NCBI GenBank assembly: GCA_964016875.1
Contig: OZ024723.1
Span: forward strand, 15,746,074-15,810,073
DNA from: Fallopia convolvulus
Lineage: Eukaryota > Streptophyta > Magnoliopsida > Caryophyllales > Polygonaceae
Length of the DNA: 64,000 nucleotides
Direction of reading: 5' to 3'
A program made the translations under genes and the position numbers. The notes beneath the pieces were generated by a model. That model was given only the letters and a program-made list of their open reading frames with translations, ran no database searches and had not been told where the DNA came from. Shown here piece by piece: positions 1 through 11,347 of this stretch (position 1 is its first letter; every line of letters begins with the position of its first letter).

Positions 1-880
1 CGGAAGATTAGATTATGATTGAATAAAGCACGAACAAGATTGAATGTTGGCGAACACAAGAGCTTTGATTGTTATAGCAATGGCGGCGCAAGCACAAGAG
101 GGAAAACAAGGAGAAACCTCGACTTTATTAACCCTAAAATGTGCGCTGAGCGAAATAACAAGTATAAGCCCCCTTATATAGGGAGGCGGCAGAAAACCTA
201 ATAAAAACCCTAAGGTTGCGGCACGCGCCTAGGGCTAGCACGTAGGCTAAGGGCCCAACGGCGCGGGTCCAAAAGTGTTCGGCGCAAGGCCCATTATTGA
301 CTTCCTAAATGCATAAAACTAGTAATAGAAATGTCCTATATTGGAAAGTATGCGAAAAACTACTAAAATTGGATAGGTCGTCCGTGGTCGATCAAGGAGT
401 GTCACGACACGCGTGGCGCGGCAATGGCGAGGCTACGGCGCGGCACTGGGCGCTGGCGCGGACGCTGGCGAGAACGCTGGCGAGCGCGCTGGTGCGAGTG
501 TCGCGAGAACCTCAAGATGCGACTCGATGCCGAGTCTTGGCATGATGGTCTCGACGCCAAGGCTTGGCATGGTGGGTTGTCCGTGGCTTGCGAGAACCTC
601 AATACGCGATCCCTAGCACGATGCAAGGCTTGAGTCCGATGGTGCCAAGGTGGTGGTGGTTGGCACTGTTGGCTCGAGTTAAGGTTCCTCGACGCCGAGG
701 ACGCACAAGGCTGTGTGCGTCGGTGCGACGAGGGACGCGCCGTGGCCTGTGGAGAGGCACGCCACAAGAGACTGGGTCGCGGACTGGATGGCTCGAGTCC
801 TGGCACGGGTAATCGAGCCATCGGAGTGAAGAGTGAATGCGTCGTCCTCCTGGCTAGCATCCATGACGGGGGTCGCATCA
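1..880 (-). repeat. G1 3' LTR (truncated by window edge)
   Basis: It aligns base for base with 16648-17537 apart from scattered substitutions and small indels, including a short gap near position 420. In element orientation it begins TGATGCGACC at 880, directly after a purine run. The LTR copies differ at a few dozen sites by eye, so G1 is clearly older than N1. Confidence 0.9.
174..180 (-). promoter_or_regulatory. TATA box in G1 3' LTR
   Basis: The minus strand reads TATATAAG here, and the same motif sits at 16820-16827 in the 5' LTR. A TATA box inside the LTR is where gypsy elements start transcription. The copy in the 5' LTR would drive G1; this one could drive the flanking DNA. Confidence 0.5.
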
Positions 881-3454
881 CCCTCCCCCACTTGGTTGGG
901 AACGTCCCCGTTTCCTCATAGGCAGGCTCAGTATAGGGGAAGAGATCGGCAACGTTGACAGTGGAGTGTACAGAATACTTGCCAGGGAGGTCGATCTTGT
1001 ATGTGTTGTCTCCAATGCGCTCCAAGACTTTGAACGGGCCGTCTCCACGCTGGTGAAGTTTGGTTTTCCGGGCGTCCGGGAAACGGTCCTTCCGGAGGTG
1101 CAACCACACGAGGTCCCCAGGGTTGAAGACGAGGCGGCGACGCCCATTGTTGTGTTGCGCCGCATATTGCGCAGCCCAGCATTCCAATTGGACTCGAGTC
1201 CTCTCGTGCAAGAGGCGAATGGCATCGGCGCGGTTGGCCGCGTCGATGTGCTCGCCGGTCTTCAAGGGCCGAGGCGTCAAATCCATTAGAGAGTGCGGGT
1301 TGAGTCCATAGACCACCTCAAATGGAGTCTTCTTTGTCGCCGAATGCTTGGACCTGTTATAAGCAAACTCAACGAAAGGAATTAGGTCATCCCACCGACG
1401 TGAGTTATGTTTGAGCACCGTCCGAAGAAGGGTGCCCAAGGTCCGATTGGTCACTTCAGTTTGACCATCGGTTTGGGGATGATATGCAGTAGAAAATAGT
1501 AAGTGTGTACCTAGCTTTCCCCAAAGCGTTCTCCAAAAATGGCTACAGAATTTCGTGTCGCGATCACTAATGATAGTGCGAGGCACGCCATGGAGCTTCA
1601 CGACATGCTCAAAGAACAAGTTTGCGATTTCCGTCGCATTGTTGTTCCCTTTGCATGGCACGAAGTGAGCCATTTTGGAGAAACGGTCCACAATTACGAA
1701 GATCGAATCCTTGCCGCGCCTTGTCATTGGAAGGCCCGTGATAAAATCCATGGAGAGATCTTCCCACGGGGTATCCGGAATGGGCAAGGGCGTATAGAGG
1801 CCATGAGGTTGGGACCTCGATTTAGCTGTTTGGCACGGCACACAACCACGACAATACTTGTGAACATCCGAGGCCATGTGGGGCCAGAAAAAATGCTCAC
1901 GAAGTGCTGCTATGGTTTTGGCTATGCCAAAATGGCCTCGGCCGTCATGAGCTTCTTTGAGCAATAGATGCCTCACAGATGAAGACGGAATGCAAAGCTT
2001 TCCGGCTCTGTAGAGGTATCCATTGTCCAAAAAATAGGACTCATGGATTCGACTTTGCTCGAGGTTCTCCATGATCGGTCTAAAATATGGATCATGCAAG
2101 TATAACTCCTTAATCAAGGAGAACCCGAGCAAATTGGCCTGTAAATGAGTTAATAGAACATACCTGCGTGATAGTGCGTCTGCCACGATATTTTCCTTTC
2201 CTCTCTTGTGGGCGATGATATACGGAAAAGTTTCCATAAATTCCACCCACCGAGCATGGCGCTTGTTAAGAGTAGTTTGACTCTTTAGATAAGCTAAGGC
2301 CGCGTGGTCCGTGTGGATCACGAATTCACTTGGCCACAAATAATGCTGCCATGTTTTAAGAACCCGAATCAGTGCGTACAACTCTTTGTCATACGTTGGG
2401 TAATTTAGAGTTGCCCCCGTAAGTTTCTCACTAAAATATGCAATGGGGCGTCTCTCTTGAAGGAGTACTCTGCCTATGCCATAGTCAGAGGCGTCGCACT
2501 CGATCTCAAAGCGCTTAGGGAAGTCTGGCAATTGCAAGACCGGAGCGCTACATAAAGCTTGTTTTAAGGCCTGAAAGGCGGCCTCATGTTGCGGCGTCCA
2601 CTTGATTGTGGTTGCCTTCTTGGTCAGATTATGGAGTGGCCCGGCAATGGAACTAAAGTCCTTGACGAAACGCCGATAGAACCCTGCGAGCCCTAAGAAG
2701 GATCGAACCATCGTCGGTGTCGTAGGGGTGGGCCACTCTCGGATGGCGCGGATCTTGTCGTCATCCACTTTTAGCCCATCCTTGGACACGACGAACCCAA
2801 GAAAATTCGTCGTGTCCGTGCAAAACGAACACTTGTCTAGGTTTACATACAATGAATGTTCGCGAAGGCATTCTAACACCAACCTAAGGTGCCTCGCGTG
2901 AGAGTCCAAGTCTCTAGAAAAAACTAAGATGTCGTCGAAATACACAACGACAAAACGTCCCAAAAACTTCCTAAAAACAAAATTCATAAGCCGCATAAAA
3001 GTACTAGGGGCGTTTGTCAAGCCAAAAGGCATGACAAGCCATTCCTACAAACCATGCTTGGTTTTAAATGCGGTTTTCCACTCGTCGCCCTCTTGCATGC
3101 GGATTTGGTGATATCCGCTTCGAAGATCAATCTTGGAAAACAGGGCGGCGCCATGGAGCTCATCTAGCATATCATCGAGCCTTGGAATCGGATGCCTGTA
3201 CTTCACCGTAATCTGATTAATGGCTCGGCAGTCGACGCACATACGCCACGAACCATCTTTCTTTGGCACAAGGATCACCGGCACGGCGCATGGGCTCAAA
3301 GATTCTCGAACAAATCCCTTGTTCAAAAGCTCCTGAACCTGTCGTTGTAGCTCCTCGGTTTCCCGTGGTGAAGTCCTATAAGATGCTTGATTCGGAAGGG
3401 AGGCGCCTGGCATTAGATCGATCTTGTGCTCCATCCCTCGGATCGGCGGCAACC
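402..3454 (-). pseudogene. G1 pol, 3' part: reverse transcriptase, RNase H, integrase
   Basis: This is the polyprotein that copies element RNA and integrates it. The first part (3048-3452) holds the RT N-terminus, with KIDLRSGYHQIR and a VPKKDGSWRMCVDCRAIN-like motif. After an in-frame TAG at 3045-3047 the same frame continues for 876 codons. Counting from Met at 3032: RT catalytic YFDD at 31-34, RNase H Asp180 (ECDAS), integrase zinc site His362/His367 with Cys394/397/400, core Asp429, Asp490 and Glu526, then a GPF-type C-terminal module. All catalytic residues are present. The frame runs past the LTR boundary (880) to 402; a different frame across 679-891 gives a DDAFTL...RARTRA segment that looks like the more usual chromovirus tail, so a small frameshift near 885 is possible. 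The 5' end is cut by N1 at 3455; pol resumes at 12788. Broken by the insertion and the nonsense codon. Confidence 0.92.
881..893 (-). other. G1 polypurine tract
   Basis: The minus strand reads AGTGGGGGAGGG immediately before the LTR start TGATGCG. This is the expected position for the plus-strand DNA primer. It overlaps the end of the pol reading frame. Confidence 0.7.
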
Positions 3455-4894
3455 TGATCGCCTCTCGGATTGCGAGGGTCTAGAGATACAATTTATAACC
3501 CGACCCCGTTGTAGCACGTGGTGGGTGTCGAACACTCGGGAAGTCTACTCGATCGATGTGCCTAGATACTAGGAAGCTAGAAAGGAGAGCATAAAACAAA
3601 GGAAAACAAAGAAAACAGTCGGGACCGACACTGAGGTCACGTCGGGCCCGAGGTTGGCGACAAGAGGAAGTCGGGACCGACACTGGGTAAGTCGGGCCCG
3701 AGGTAGCTGGGGATGTCGAACTCAAAGATTTTAAAAGTAGATCTTGGGCTTTTGGGTTCCTTCCCTAGAAGATTAAGGCTTTTCCACCCCAATTCAGGCA
3801 ATGAGTGATGATCGGACTAGGATCGAGTGCTTTCGCCCTCGTTCCAACCACATCTACACCTCGATCCATGGGGAAATCCCCTTCGAAGCAAGGTCTTGAG
3901 ATTGACACATGTTCACTTTCGCTACTTTGCCAATCTCAAGCCTTGATTCCCAACTTTCGCAAGGAATTGTAGCTCTATGTAGAGTGGGTTCCTTAGTTCA
4001 AACACTCAAGGCTATGGAATTGGGGTTTCTAGCCTAAACCTAGCTAGGGTTTTCCCCCATAACCCAAGATCAAGGAGATCTACTCCATGAGACAAGCAAA
4101 GAAAGCAATCAAATCAAAAGGGAAAGCAATCATCATAATCAATCTCAAAACAAAGCAAAGTTTCATTCAAATCCAAAGCAATCCACAAATTCCAATCAAG
4201 GGTTTTCAAATCCACAAGAACAAAGCAAATCAAAGCAAATCTACCAACATAACCTATCAAGACTTCCTCCCTTGGCCGATTCTCTCTCTCTTCCTTCTCC
4301 TCTCCTTCCTTCTTGCTCTCCAAGAATCCTCTTGGTTCCCTTGGAACCCCCCCTTTTTGTGTGTGTGTGAGGGAACCCCCCTTTTGTGTGTGTGTGGGAG
4401 AGGACCCTTTCTTAGAAGACAAGAGGGCCTTTTATAGATTAGATGAGGGGCAAAAGTGGAAGTCCACAAATTCGTGCCTTGGAGCCCAAGTAGTTCAGTG
4501 ACCGACTCGGACCGACACGGAGGACCTCGGGCCCGAGTTACTGTGCATCTCGGTCCGAGGTTGGAGACTTCAAAGTCGGGCCCGATGTGGTTGCAACTCG
4601 GTCCTGACCTCGTTCCACCTTCTTCTTAGTTGGCTTCTCTTGTTCTTCTTCATGGCTTGCTTCTCTCTTTCCCGCTTTAGCTCGGCCTTTGCTCCATGTC
4701 TCGACCCTCCTTCAAATCGATCCTTGATTCATGCCAAATTACCTACAAAACACATAAAAGGTGCGTAGTCTCCGAATCTCATAGAAATACGGGAACTAGG
4801 CTAAAAAGGAACAAAACGCAGAAGAAAAGGGGAAAAAGAAACATATTTACAAAGGAAATCACATATGAAAACACCACCAAATAGAGAGACATCA
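3455..4894 (-). repeat. N1 3' LTR (1440 bp)
   Basis: It is almost identical to 11348-12787; I count six substitutions. It contains GT microsatellite tracts near 4360-4400, a TATAAAAGG box (4428-4436, minus) and four exact copies of the palindrome TCGGGCCCGA (3642, 3692, 4527, 4576). Apparent ORFs here (for example 4087-4437 and 3480-3725) are mirrored in the other LTR and are shadows. Confidence 0.95.
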
Positions 4895-6614
4895 AAATAC
4901 CCCATACTTAAACTTGCTTGTCCTCAAGCAATAACAATGTAAGCAAGACCGAAACATAATCTTCAAGTAAAGCCTCGTATGAAAACACATTTTAAGCACA
5001 AGTGATTGATATTCAAGCAAGATTACATCATCACACATGATTAAGTGTTCCAAGGAATAAAGTCAATGCAACTAAGCCTCACTTTAGGGATATGTGAATG
5101 TGTATCACTCATCATGTGTTTGGGTTTAGCAATGAACACTCAAGCTCAAAAAATCATGCAAGTAAGGACTTTACTATTGAAGCTAATATCACCAATTCCT
5201 CCACCTAGAGATGCCTAATGCAAAGTACACAAAGAATTTCGAACTTGGCTCAATGGAGGTCCTCAAAGAGGTTCCATTCGGCCGGGTTGTAATGGGGCTT
5301 TTGGTATTTCTCAAGGTGGGAATTATTTGGTCTTGTGGTGCTTACAATGGGGATTGAACAACCTAAACTCTCACCAACTTCACCAAATTCCACAATTACT
5401 TTCACACTCACCCAAAAGACTTAACATTTTCCTTTCAACCCAAAATTTCACTTAACATTCCACTTCATCTTTGCTCTTATGCTTTTTGTTGGATTTTCAA
5501 CACTTTCTACATTTGGACCGACTTTCTTATGACATCGGGCCCGATGTTGCTTGTAACTCGGTCGGACCATTTTCTTCACTTAAGCTCCTTGCTTTATTCC
5601 ACTTTACATTCCCAACATTTTCTTTCTTTCTTTCTTTCTTTGTTTTTTCATTTTTGTACAACAAAGATGCACTACCCACATGATTCATAACACCATTCTT
5701 TTTCCCTTAAACCCAAGAGAATCTCAACTCTTCAAATACAATCCAAACCATTCTTCTAAAGTCCAATCCCATAAGGGTCAAGTCATATAAGGCTAGGAAT
5801 AATATTTTTGAGGAGTTTCAAATAAAGGCTTAGGCTAGAATAGGGCTACAAACAAAGGATTATCTTCATGGTAGGATATGGAACATTTATGTGACTAGAA
5901 GAATAAAGTTCAAAATCAATGTGACCATGCTAGGACAATTCTCATGACGCTCTTGGAAAATAGATAAACACCGCAATAGCAAGTTTTACTAAGCATGAAT
6001 GAGCTAATCACACAAGAAAAATGAGGGATATGCAAATATGAACAAGAATCCCTAAAATGGCCAAAAATCAGTCTCACGAGGGTCACTCATACTTAGTTGC
6101 ATAAGAACTCATCCTAGAACTCACATGTTCAATAAAACAAGCAAGATATCATGATCACATCAAAAGCAACATCATTTAAGAGGCTGAACTATCCAAAAAT
6201 ATGCAAAGGAATTTACATGCTCACATCATCATTAGCTTTTATTTTGGCAATCTAAGATGGGAATTTCTAGTCCAAAACCTACAAAACACAAAATCTTTTT
6301 GTTGTTTTTAACACAATTTTTTCAAATTTTTTTATTTTTTTTTAAACCAAAAACTCATCCATTCAATGCCAAATTAATCATCCATGTTATTCCACAAACC
6401 AATAAGCAAACATCCCAAATATAAACTAGAAACACAAACTAAATATCCTCAAAATAACAAACAAACATAAACAAGTGAAATCATGAACACACTTGCCCCC
6501 ACCCCATACTTAAAATTTTGATGCCCCCATCAAACAAGGAAATCAAAACTTAAAAGCAAGAGAGAAGAGTATGAAAAGCTCACAATTTCTTATTCTTCAA
6601 TGGCATGTATAGGA
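4895..6614. other. N1 3' noncoding region
   Basis: This lies between the accessory ORF and the 3' LTR. It is AT-rich with no frame that looks coding. It contains one exact TCGGGCCCGA (5535-5544) flanked by GGACCGA and TCGGTC half-motifs, a short CTTT microsatellite near 5617-5643 and an AT-rich T run near 6325-6345. Next to the LTR the minus strand reads GTATGGGGTATTT, a weak polypurine tract candidate. Confidence 0.6.
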
Positions 6615-7550
6615 TCAATCGAAGGGGTTGTCACGTCCACGTCCTCTTTGGAGCCTTGCTTGCCGATCCCTCTCGTACACTTGCTCTTGGTAGAAGTCTT
6701 GTGGTGGTGGTTGGAGTTGAGGCTCCGGGCGTGTCCATTGGTCCTCACGGGAAGGGAAGTTCCCGCTCATCCACGTGTTGTAGCTATCTTGGACCCGCCA
6801 CCTTTGGTCTTCCACCTCCCTAAGCTCCTCCACCTCTCGTCTAGTGTAGCCGAGGGCTCGGTTCATCTCTTGTTGGCTAGCTTGGAAAGAACTTTGTTGT
6901 TGGAGCATTTGTTGTTGTTGTTGGTACATTTGTTGTTGATGGTGGTACATGATCTCCTCCTTCATCGGCTTGCTCAACTCATGACGAGCATAGATTGCAC
7001 ACCCCAAGACTCGCACCATGACCCGAAAAAGAGGGCTAGCAATCTCGGTTGTGGAGGCGCCCTTTCTCATCTCACTCTTCCCGGCCACATGACGCCACAC
7101 TTGGTTCACCTTCTCATTGTTGACGCCGGCCTCTTCTCTTGGGCATGGAAACCCGAAGTAGGTAGCCAAATCCCTAAGAGTGAGATTGTGGTCCTCGTTG
7201 CTCAATCGGAAAGTGAGCGCCCCTTCCTCATCCTCCACATTATCATAAGTGCACTCGAATGTGGCCATGAATTCCGAGGTGAGGGCGGGGTAGTGAGTGT
7301 TGTCCCACCTTAGCATCCCATTAAGACCGATGTGGGAGTAGCATCTTGGAAGGGCTTGATCCATGTCCATCTTCCTCACGGCTTCCCAATCAAGCCACCT
7401 CGTGTGGTGCTCAAGCGCCATATATCTTTCATAATTCTCCACTTGCTCATCCTCCTCCAAATAGACATCATCCAACTTCGGCTCTTTCCTCGTCTTCTTG
7501 GACTTCTTCCTTGGCCTTTCCACATGAGAGGATGAAGCTCTGGTCTCCAT
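6615..7550 (-). CDS. N1 accessory ORF, Athila ORF1-like protein
   Basis: This is an intact frame of 311 codons from the first ATG at 7550. The N-terminus is basic (RPRKKSKKTRK), then acidic, followed by a globular part containing MLRWDNTHYPALTSEFMAT-like and DLATYFGFP segments, and then a Gln-rich coiled-coil-like stretch (QQQMYQQQQQMLQQQ). The C-terminus is Pro/Arg-rich and ends RGRGRDNPFD. The central part resembles the plant-specific ATHILA ORF-1 family found in Athila retroelements; its function is unknown. It sits downstream of gag, where pol is missing. No transmembrane segment is apparent, so I see no evidence that it is envelope-like. The family call is from memory and unconfirmed. 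Confidence 0.6.
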   Translation of the reverse strand: METRASSSHVERPRKKSKKTRKEPKLDDVYLEEDEQVENYERYMALEHHTRWLDWEAVRKMDMDQALPRCYSHIGLNGMLRWDNTHYPALTSEFMATFECTYDNVEDEEGALTFRLSNEDHNLTLRDLATYFGFPCPREEAGVNNEKVNQVWRHVAGKSEMRKGASTTEIASPLFRVMVRVLGCAIYARHELSKPMKEEIMYHHQQQMYQQQQQMLQQQSSFQASQQEMNRALGYTRREVEELREVEDQRWRVQDSYNTWMSGNFPSREDQWTRPEPQLQPPPQDFYQEQVYERDRQARLQRGRGRDNPFD

Positions 7551-8224
7551 GGTACCGGATTCGAAGAGTATTGAACTTTTAAACAAATAGGCAACTTAGA
7601 ACTCAAATTTCCTAGATCTAGATCTAGATGGGGGATGAAGGACTATATTGAACTCGAGATTTCTACTTGGACTCGGGTTTGGGAGGCCTTTTTGTGGTTG
7701 GAACGAGATGAAGTGGGGAGGATGTGGATCGAGTATGGTGAGGGTAGGGGCGGTTTGAGAGTTCTTGAGGGAGAGGGGTTGTATTTTGGGAATGGTAGTT
7801 GATATGAAGATGATAGGTAGGTGGGGGATAGTATTTAATGGGGAAAGGGACAAATTAGGTCAAGGGCAAAATTGGCATTCCAACTAGTCGAATCAAGTTG
7901 GACCGACTTCATGGACCGACGTCCCTATGTCGAGCCCGACTTACCTGGGCTCGATGTGGGAGTATTCGGGTCGCCAATTTTACTCCATCCTCATGCAACT
8001 TCTTTCCCATATTTCCATTTAAATATTTCACCTCCAATCCTACACAACTTTGAAGGATGCACAACACCATAAATCCACAAAACACTAGATAGGGATCGGT
8101 TAGAGAAAAGCTAAGCTAAACTAAGAAAAATCAAACTAAAATTACGAAAAGAAAGCTACTAGCTCGGGTTGCCTCCCGAGAAGCGCTCGTTTAGAGTCAC
8201 TAGCTTGACTTCCTAACCTCAACC
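7551..8224. other. N1 spacer between gag and accessory ORF
   Basis: This is noncoding. At 8161-8205 it holds the sequence AGCTCGGGTTGCCTCCCGAG followed by AAGCGCT. A diverged version follows the integrase of the Athila fragment at about 57397-57440. So in N1 the sequence that normally follows pol directly follows gag, which marks the pol deletion. Another GGACCGAC/TCGAGCCCGA motif cluster lies at 7897-7965. Confidence 0.6.
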
Positions 8225-11194
8225 TTATGGCGGGTGAAACACGGTGAAGTGCTCGCCATTGTTATGCCCATTCCCATTGCCTTCATACCCATAAAACCAC
8301 CAACGATGGTCTACATAGGCATGGCTTTCCGATCTCGGGCCTATCTCATCATACTCCTCCAACGGATGAGATTTCTCCTCCTTACTTGCTCCATCATGTT
8401 TTTCTTTTCCTACACCATAGTTATCCAAAGTATTCCTAGGAGATTCTACCAATTCATCGTTTAAATCACTAAGGCAAATGTAGGAGTCTCCTAAGTCATT
8501 GTTCAAATCACTCAAGCAAATGTAGGAATCAAATTTTTGGGAAGAATTGTGGTCTTCACCAACATTAAAAGGATATAAGTAAGGATACTCTTCATCTCTT
8601 CTTGAGCTAGCATTGATCCTTGACTCATCTTGACCCTTGAATTGCTCCAACAACTCCCTTACTTGTATTTGTTCATCGAAGCTTTCATCACTCCTTAACA
8701 CAACGACCTCTCTAGCAACTTCCACTTCTTCACTTTCTCTCTTGGCACTCTCTTCAAGTTTAAGGATGGCCAAGGCGTCCGGCTCATTCAAAGCTTTGTT
8801 GAAGTGAAAATCGACCTTCTCTTCTCCAATCTCAAAGGAAACCTTGCCGTTCTTGACATCAAACCTTGCCCCCGCTGTAGCTAAGAATGGTCTTCCTAAG
8901 ATTATTGGGACCAAGGGATCCTCATGCATGTCCAAGATCACGAAATCATCGGGGACAAAGTACTTTCCAACTCGCACCGGAACGTCATCCAATATTCCCT
9001 TAGCCTTGATGATGGAACCGTCGGCCATAGTTAGGGACATATCGGCCGGCTCCATTTCACCCAAATTTGCTCTTCTCCAAATGCTAGCGGGCATCACCGA
9101 AACACTTGCCCCAAGGTCACATAAGGCTTGGAAATTTTGAGACCCCACACCAATGGTTATAGCAAAACGACCGGGATCTCCTAGCTTTTGTGGTAACTCC
9201 AAGGTCTTGACCTCATCTTGCATTTCAACTATGGACCTCTTCTTGCTCAAAATCTCCTTTAAAAACTTGGCATAAGATGGCATCTCGCTCAATGCATCGG
9301 TGAACGGGATAGAGATGTTCAAGCCTTGCAAGAGTTTGAGAAACCTCTTGAACTTGTTCTCAACAACATCTTTCGGCTTCTTCGAGGGATATGGAAGAAT
9401 TGTTGCACCTTGAATCTTGCTTGGATCAACTTCTTTGAACTTCCCTACTTCATTTGCAACACTTCCTGGTTGGACCGACTTGGGCACCATGTCGGGCCTG
9501 ATGTTGTGGATCTCAGTCCTAGACAGAGGAGTTGGATCGAGGTCTGTGTACGTCGGTCCCGAGTTGCTCTCGACCTCGGTCCGTGGTGAAGGAGTCGATC
9601 TTCTTGCTGGGTCGACTTCGGGGAATGTCGGACCCGACTTGCTGGGTAAGTTGGTCCGACTCTCTTCATTCTTCTTAGGCATGTGTGGCTCGGGTAGGTT
9701 TCGGCCACTTCTCAATCCAATTGCACGGACTTCATTTTGATTGTTTTGAGCTCGAGGATTCTCCTCGGGTCGGCCTGGAAGTCTCCCATTCTCTCTCGGG
9801 GCTTGAGTTGCGATTTGGGAAAATTGATTGTCGACTTGCCTCCTCCATGCACCAAACTCATTGAATTGGGTCCTCATCTCCTTGAACCCATCTCTCATCT
9901 CTTGAGCAAATGTTTGTAACTCATTGAATCCCGGTGGTCTATATGGTGGTGGTGGCGCCCTTGGCTCGTTTTGGTTGAAGTTGTTGTTGTAACCTTGAGC
10001 TTGACCGTTGTTCCACCGGCCATTGCCACCATTGTTGAAATTGCCTCTTCCACCGAAATTTCCTCGGACATAATTTGCCTCCTCAATTCGCTCGGCCAAG
10101 CGCACTTGGCTCTCATTCGGACAAACTTGTGTAGCATGTGCAAAGGATCCACACTCCTCACAAGCTCTAGCATTTTGCTTGTAGTAGTGGACTTGCCTCT
10201 TAAGCTTGCTCACTTCACCTTCAAGGAATTGGAGCTTCACATCCCTATCAATGTCTTCTCCCTTTGGATCATATAACTTCCTTGCACCTTCACCTTGAAC
10301 TTTCACCTCCTTGCTAGCTTGACTCACCCCATACATGGCCTCATAATCGGATAGCTTGTCAAGTAGCTCCCAAGCTTGATCCGGTGTCAAGTCTATGAAC
10401 CCACAATCGGTGTGGAGATTGAGCTTGTCCTTCGTTACCGGATTGATGCCTTGGAAAAAGATGTCTTGGAGCACATATGGTTGTTGGCCATGAGTAGGAC
10501 ATTGGCGCAACATCTCCTTGAAACGGTCCCATGCTTCGAAGAGAGGCTCATTCGGACCTTGTTGAAAGCTTGCAATCTTCCTTTTTAACTCGGTTGTCTT
10601 TGAGGGCGGGAAGAACTTCATCAAGAAAGCATCATAGAGTGTCTTCCAAGTTGTGATTGACCTAGGAGCTTGGCTCTCGAGCCAATGTGTGGCCTTGCCC
10701 CCAAGTGACCATTTGAACGCCTTTAGAAGCACATACTCCAATGTCTCCTAGTCGGTAGAGATCGTCTCACACATATCCACAAATCGTTTAACATGCTCTA
10801 TGGGACACTCATGTGGACGGCCCTCAAATTGATCACGCTTGATGAGGGAGATGAATTGCGTCTTGATCTCAAAATTCTTGGCAACCTCGGGAAGCACAAT
10901 AGCCGGCTCGGGTACCCTCAACTCCGGATGCATGTATTGGCGTGCATTCCGGGGTAGAGCGTTGAGTTGAGCCTCGGCTCTCATCCGTTGCTCCCGTTCT
11001 CTTCTTGCCACCTCCTCTTAATTGTCCCTCTCAAGTTGCAATCTAGCCATTTCGGCCCTAAGTTGAGCCAACTCCTCATCAACATGGAGAGCTTGATTCG
11101 CCATCCTTTTCCTTCTTCGGGCTTCCTTGAGAATACTTTCCGGATCACTCACAAACTCAAGCTCAAGTGTTCCTCGGGAGGAACGAGCTAGCAT
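8225..11194 (-). pseudogene. N1 gag-protease with two in-frame stops
   Basis: This encodes the particle protein and protease of the element. The first ATG is at 11194 (MLARSSRGT...). The frame is continuous to 8225 except for TAA at 11018-11020 and TAG at 10748-10750; both fit C-to-T changes of CAA/CAG codons. The coiled coil RAEMARLQLERD lies near the N-terminus. A retroviral-type gag domain (WLESQAPRSITTW, LYDAFLMKFFPP) follows at about 10300-10740. The zinc knuckle CX2CX4HX4C is at about 10130-10180. An aspartic protease with ALCDLGASVSVMP is at about 9090-9130; Athila proteases typically have DLG rather than DTG/DSG. The segment coded by 9450-9660 is built from the element's GGACCGA/TCGGGCC motif. 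The frame ends in an acidic tail with no RT. Confidence 0.85.
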
Positions 11195-11322
11195 ACACCT
11201 ATGAAACAAAAACACAAACCAAAACAAATCAAAAACAAACAAAGGGTTTGGGCTATTCCCTCACCCAAATCACTACCAAAACACAAGAAACTCACCAAAT
11301 TGGCACTCAATGCACTTAGACT

Positions 11323-11340
11323 TCCCCGGCAACGGCGCCA
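11323..11340 (-). other. N1 primer binding site, tRNA-Asp type
   Basis: The plus strand reads TCCCCGGCAACGGCGCCA, matching the 3' end of plant tRNA-Asp with its CCA. It lies seven bases inside the 5' LTR. A tRNA-Asp primer is typical of Athila-type elements. Confidence 0.85.
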
Positions 11341-11347
11341 ATCTTTT

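Noticed and set aside
4087..4437. 116-codon frame repeated at 11980-12330
   Set aside because: Both copies lie in the N1 LTRs and the opposite strand is equally open; no protein features beyond simple repeats.
6600..7313. 237-codon Leu-rich plus-strand frame
   Set aside because: It is complementary to the N1 accessory ORF; the Leu/His-rich composition comes from CAA/GAG repeats on the other strand.
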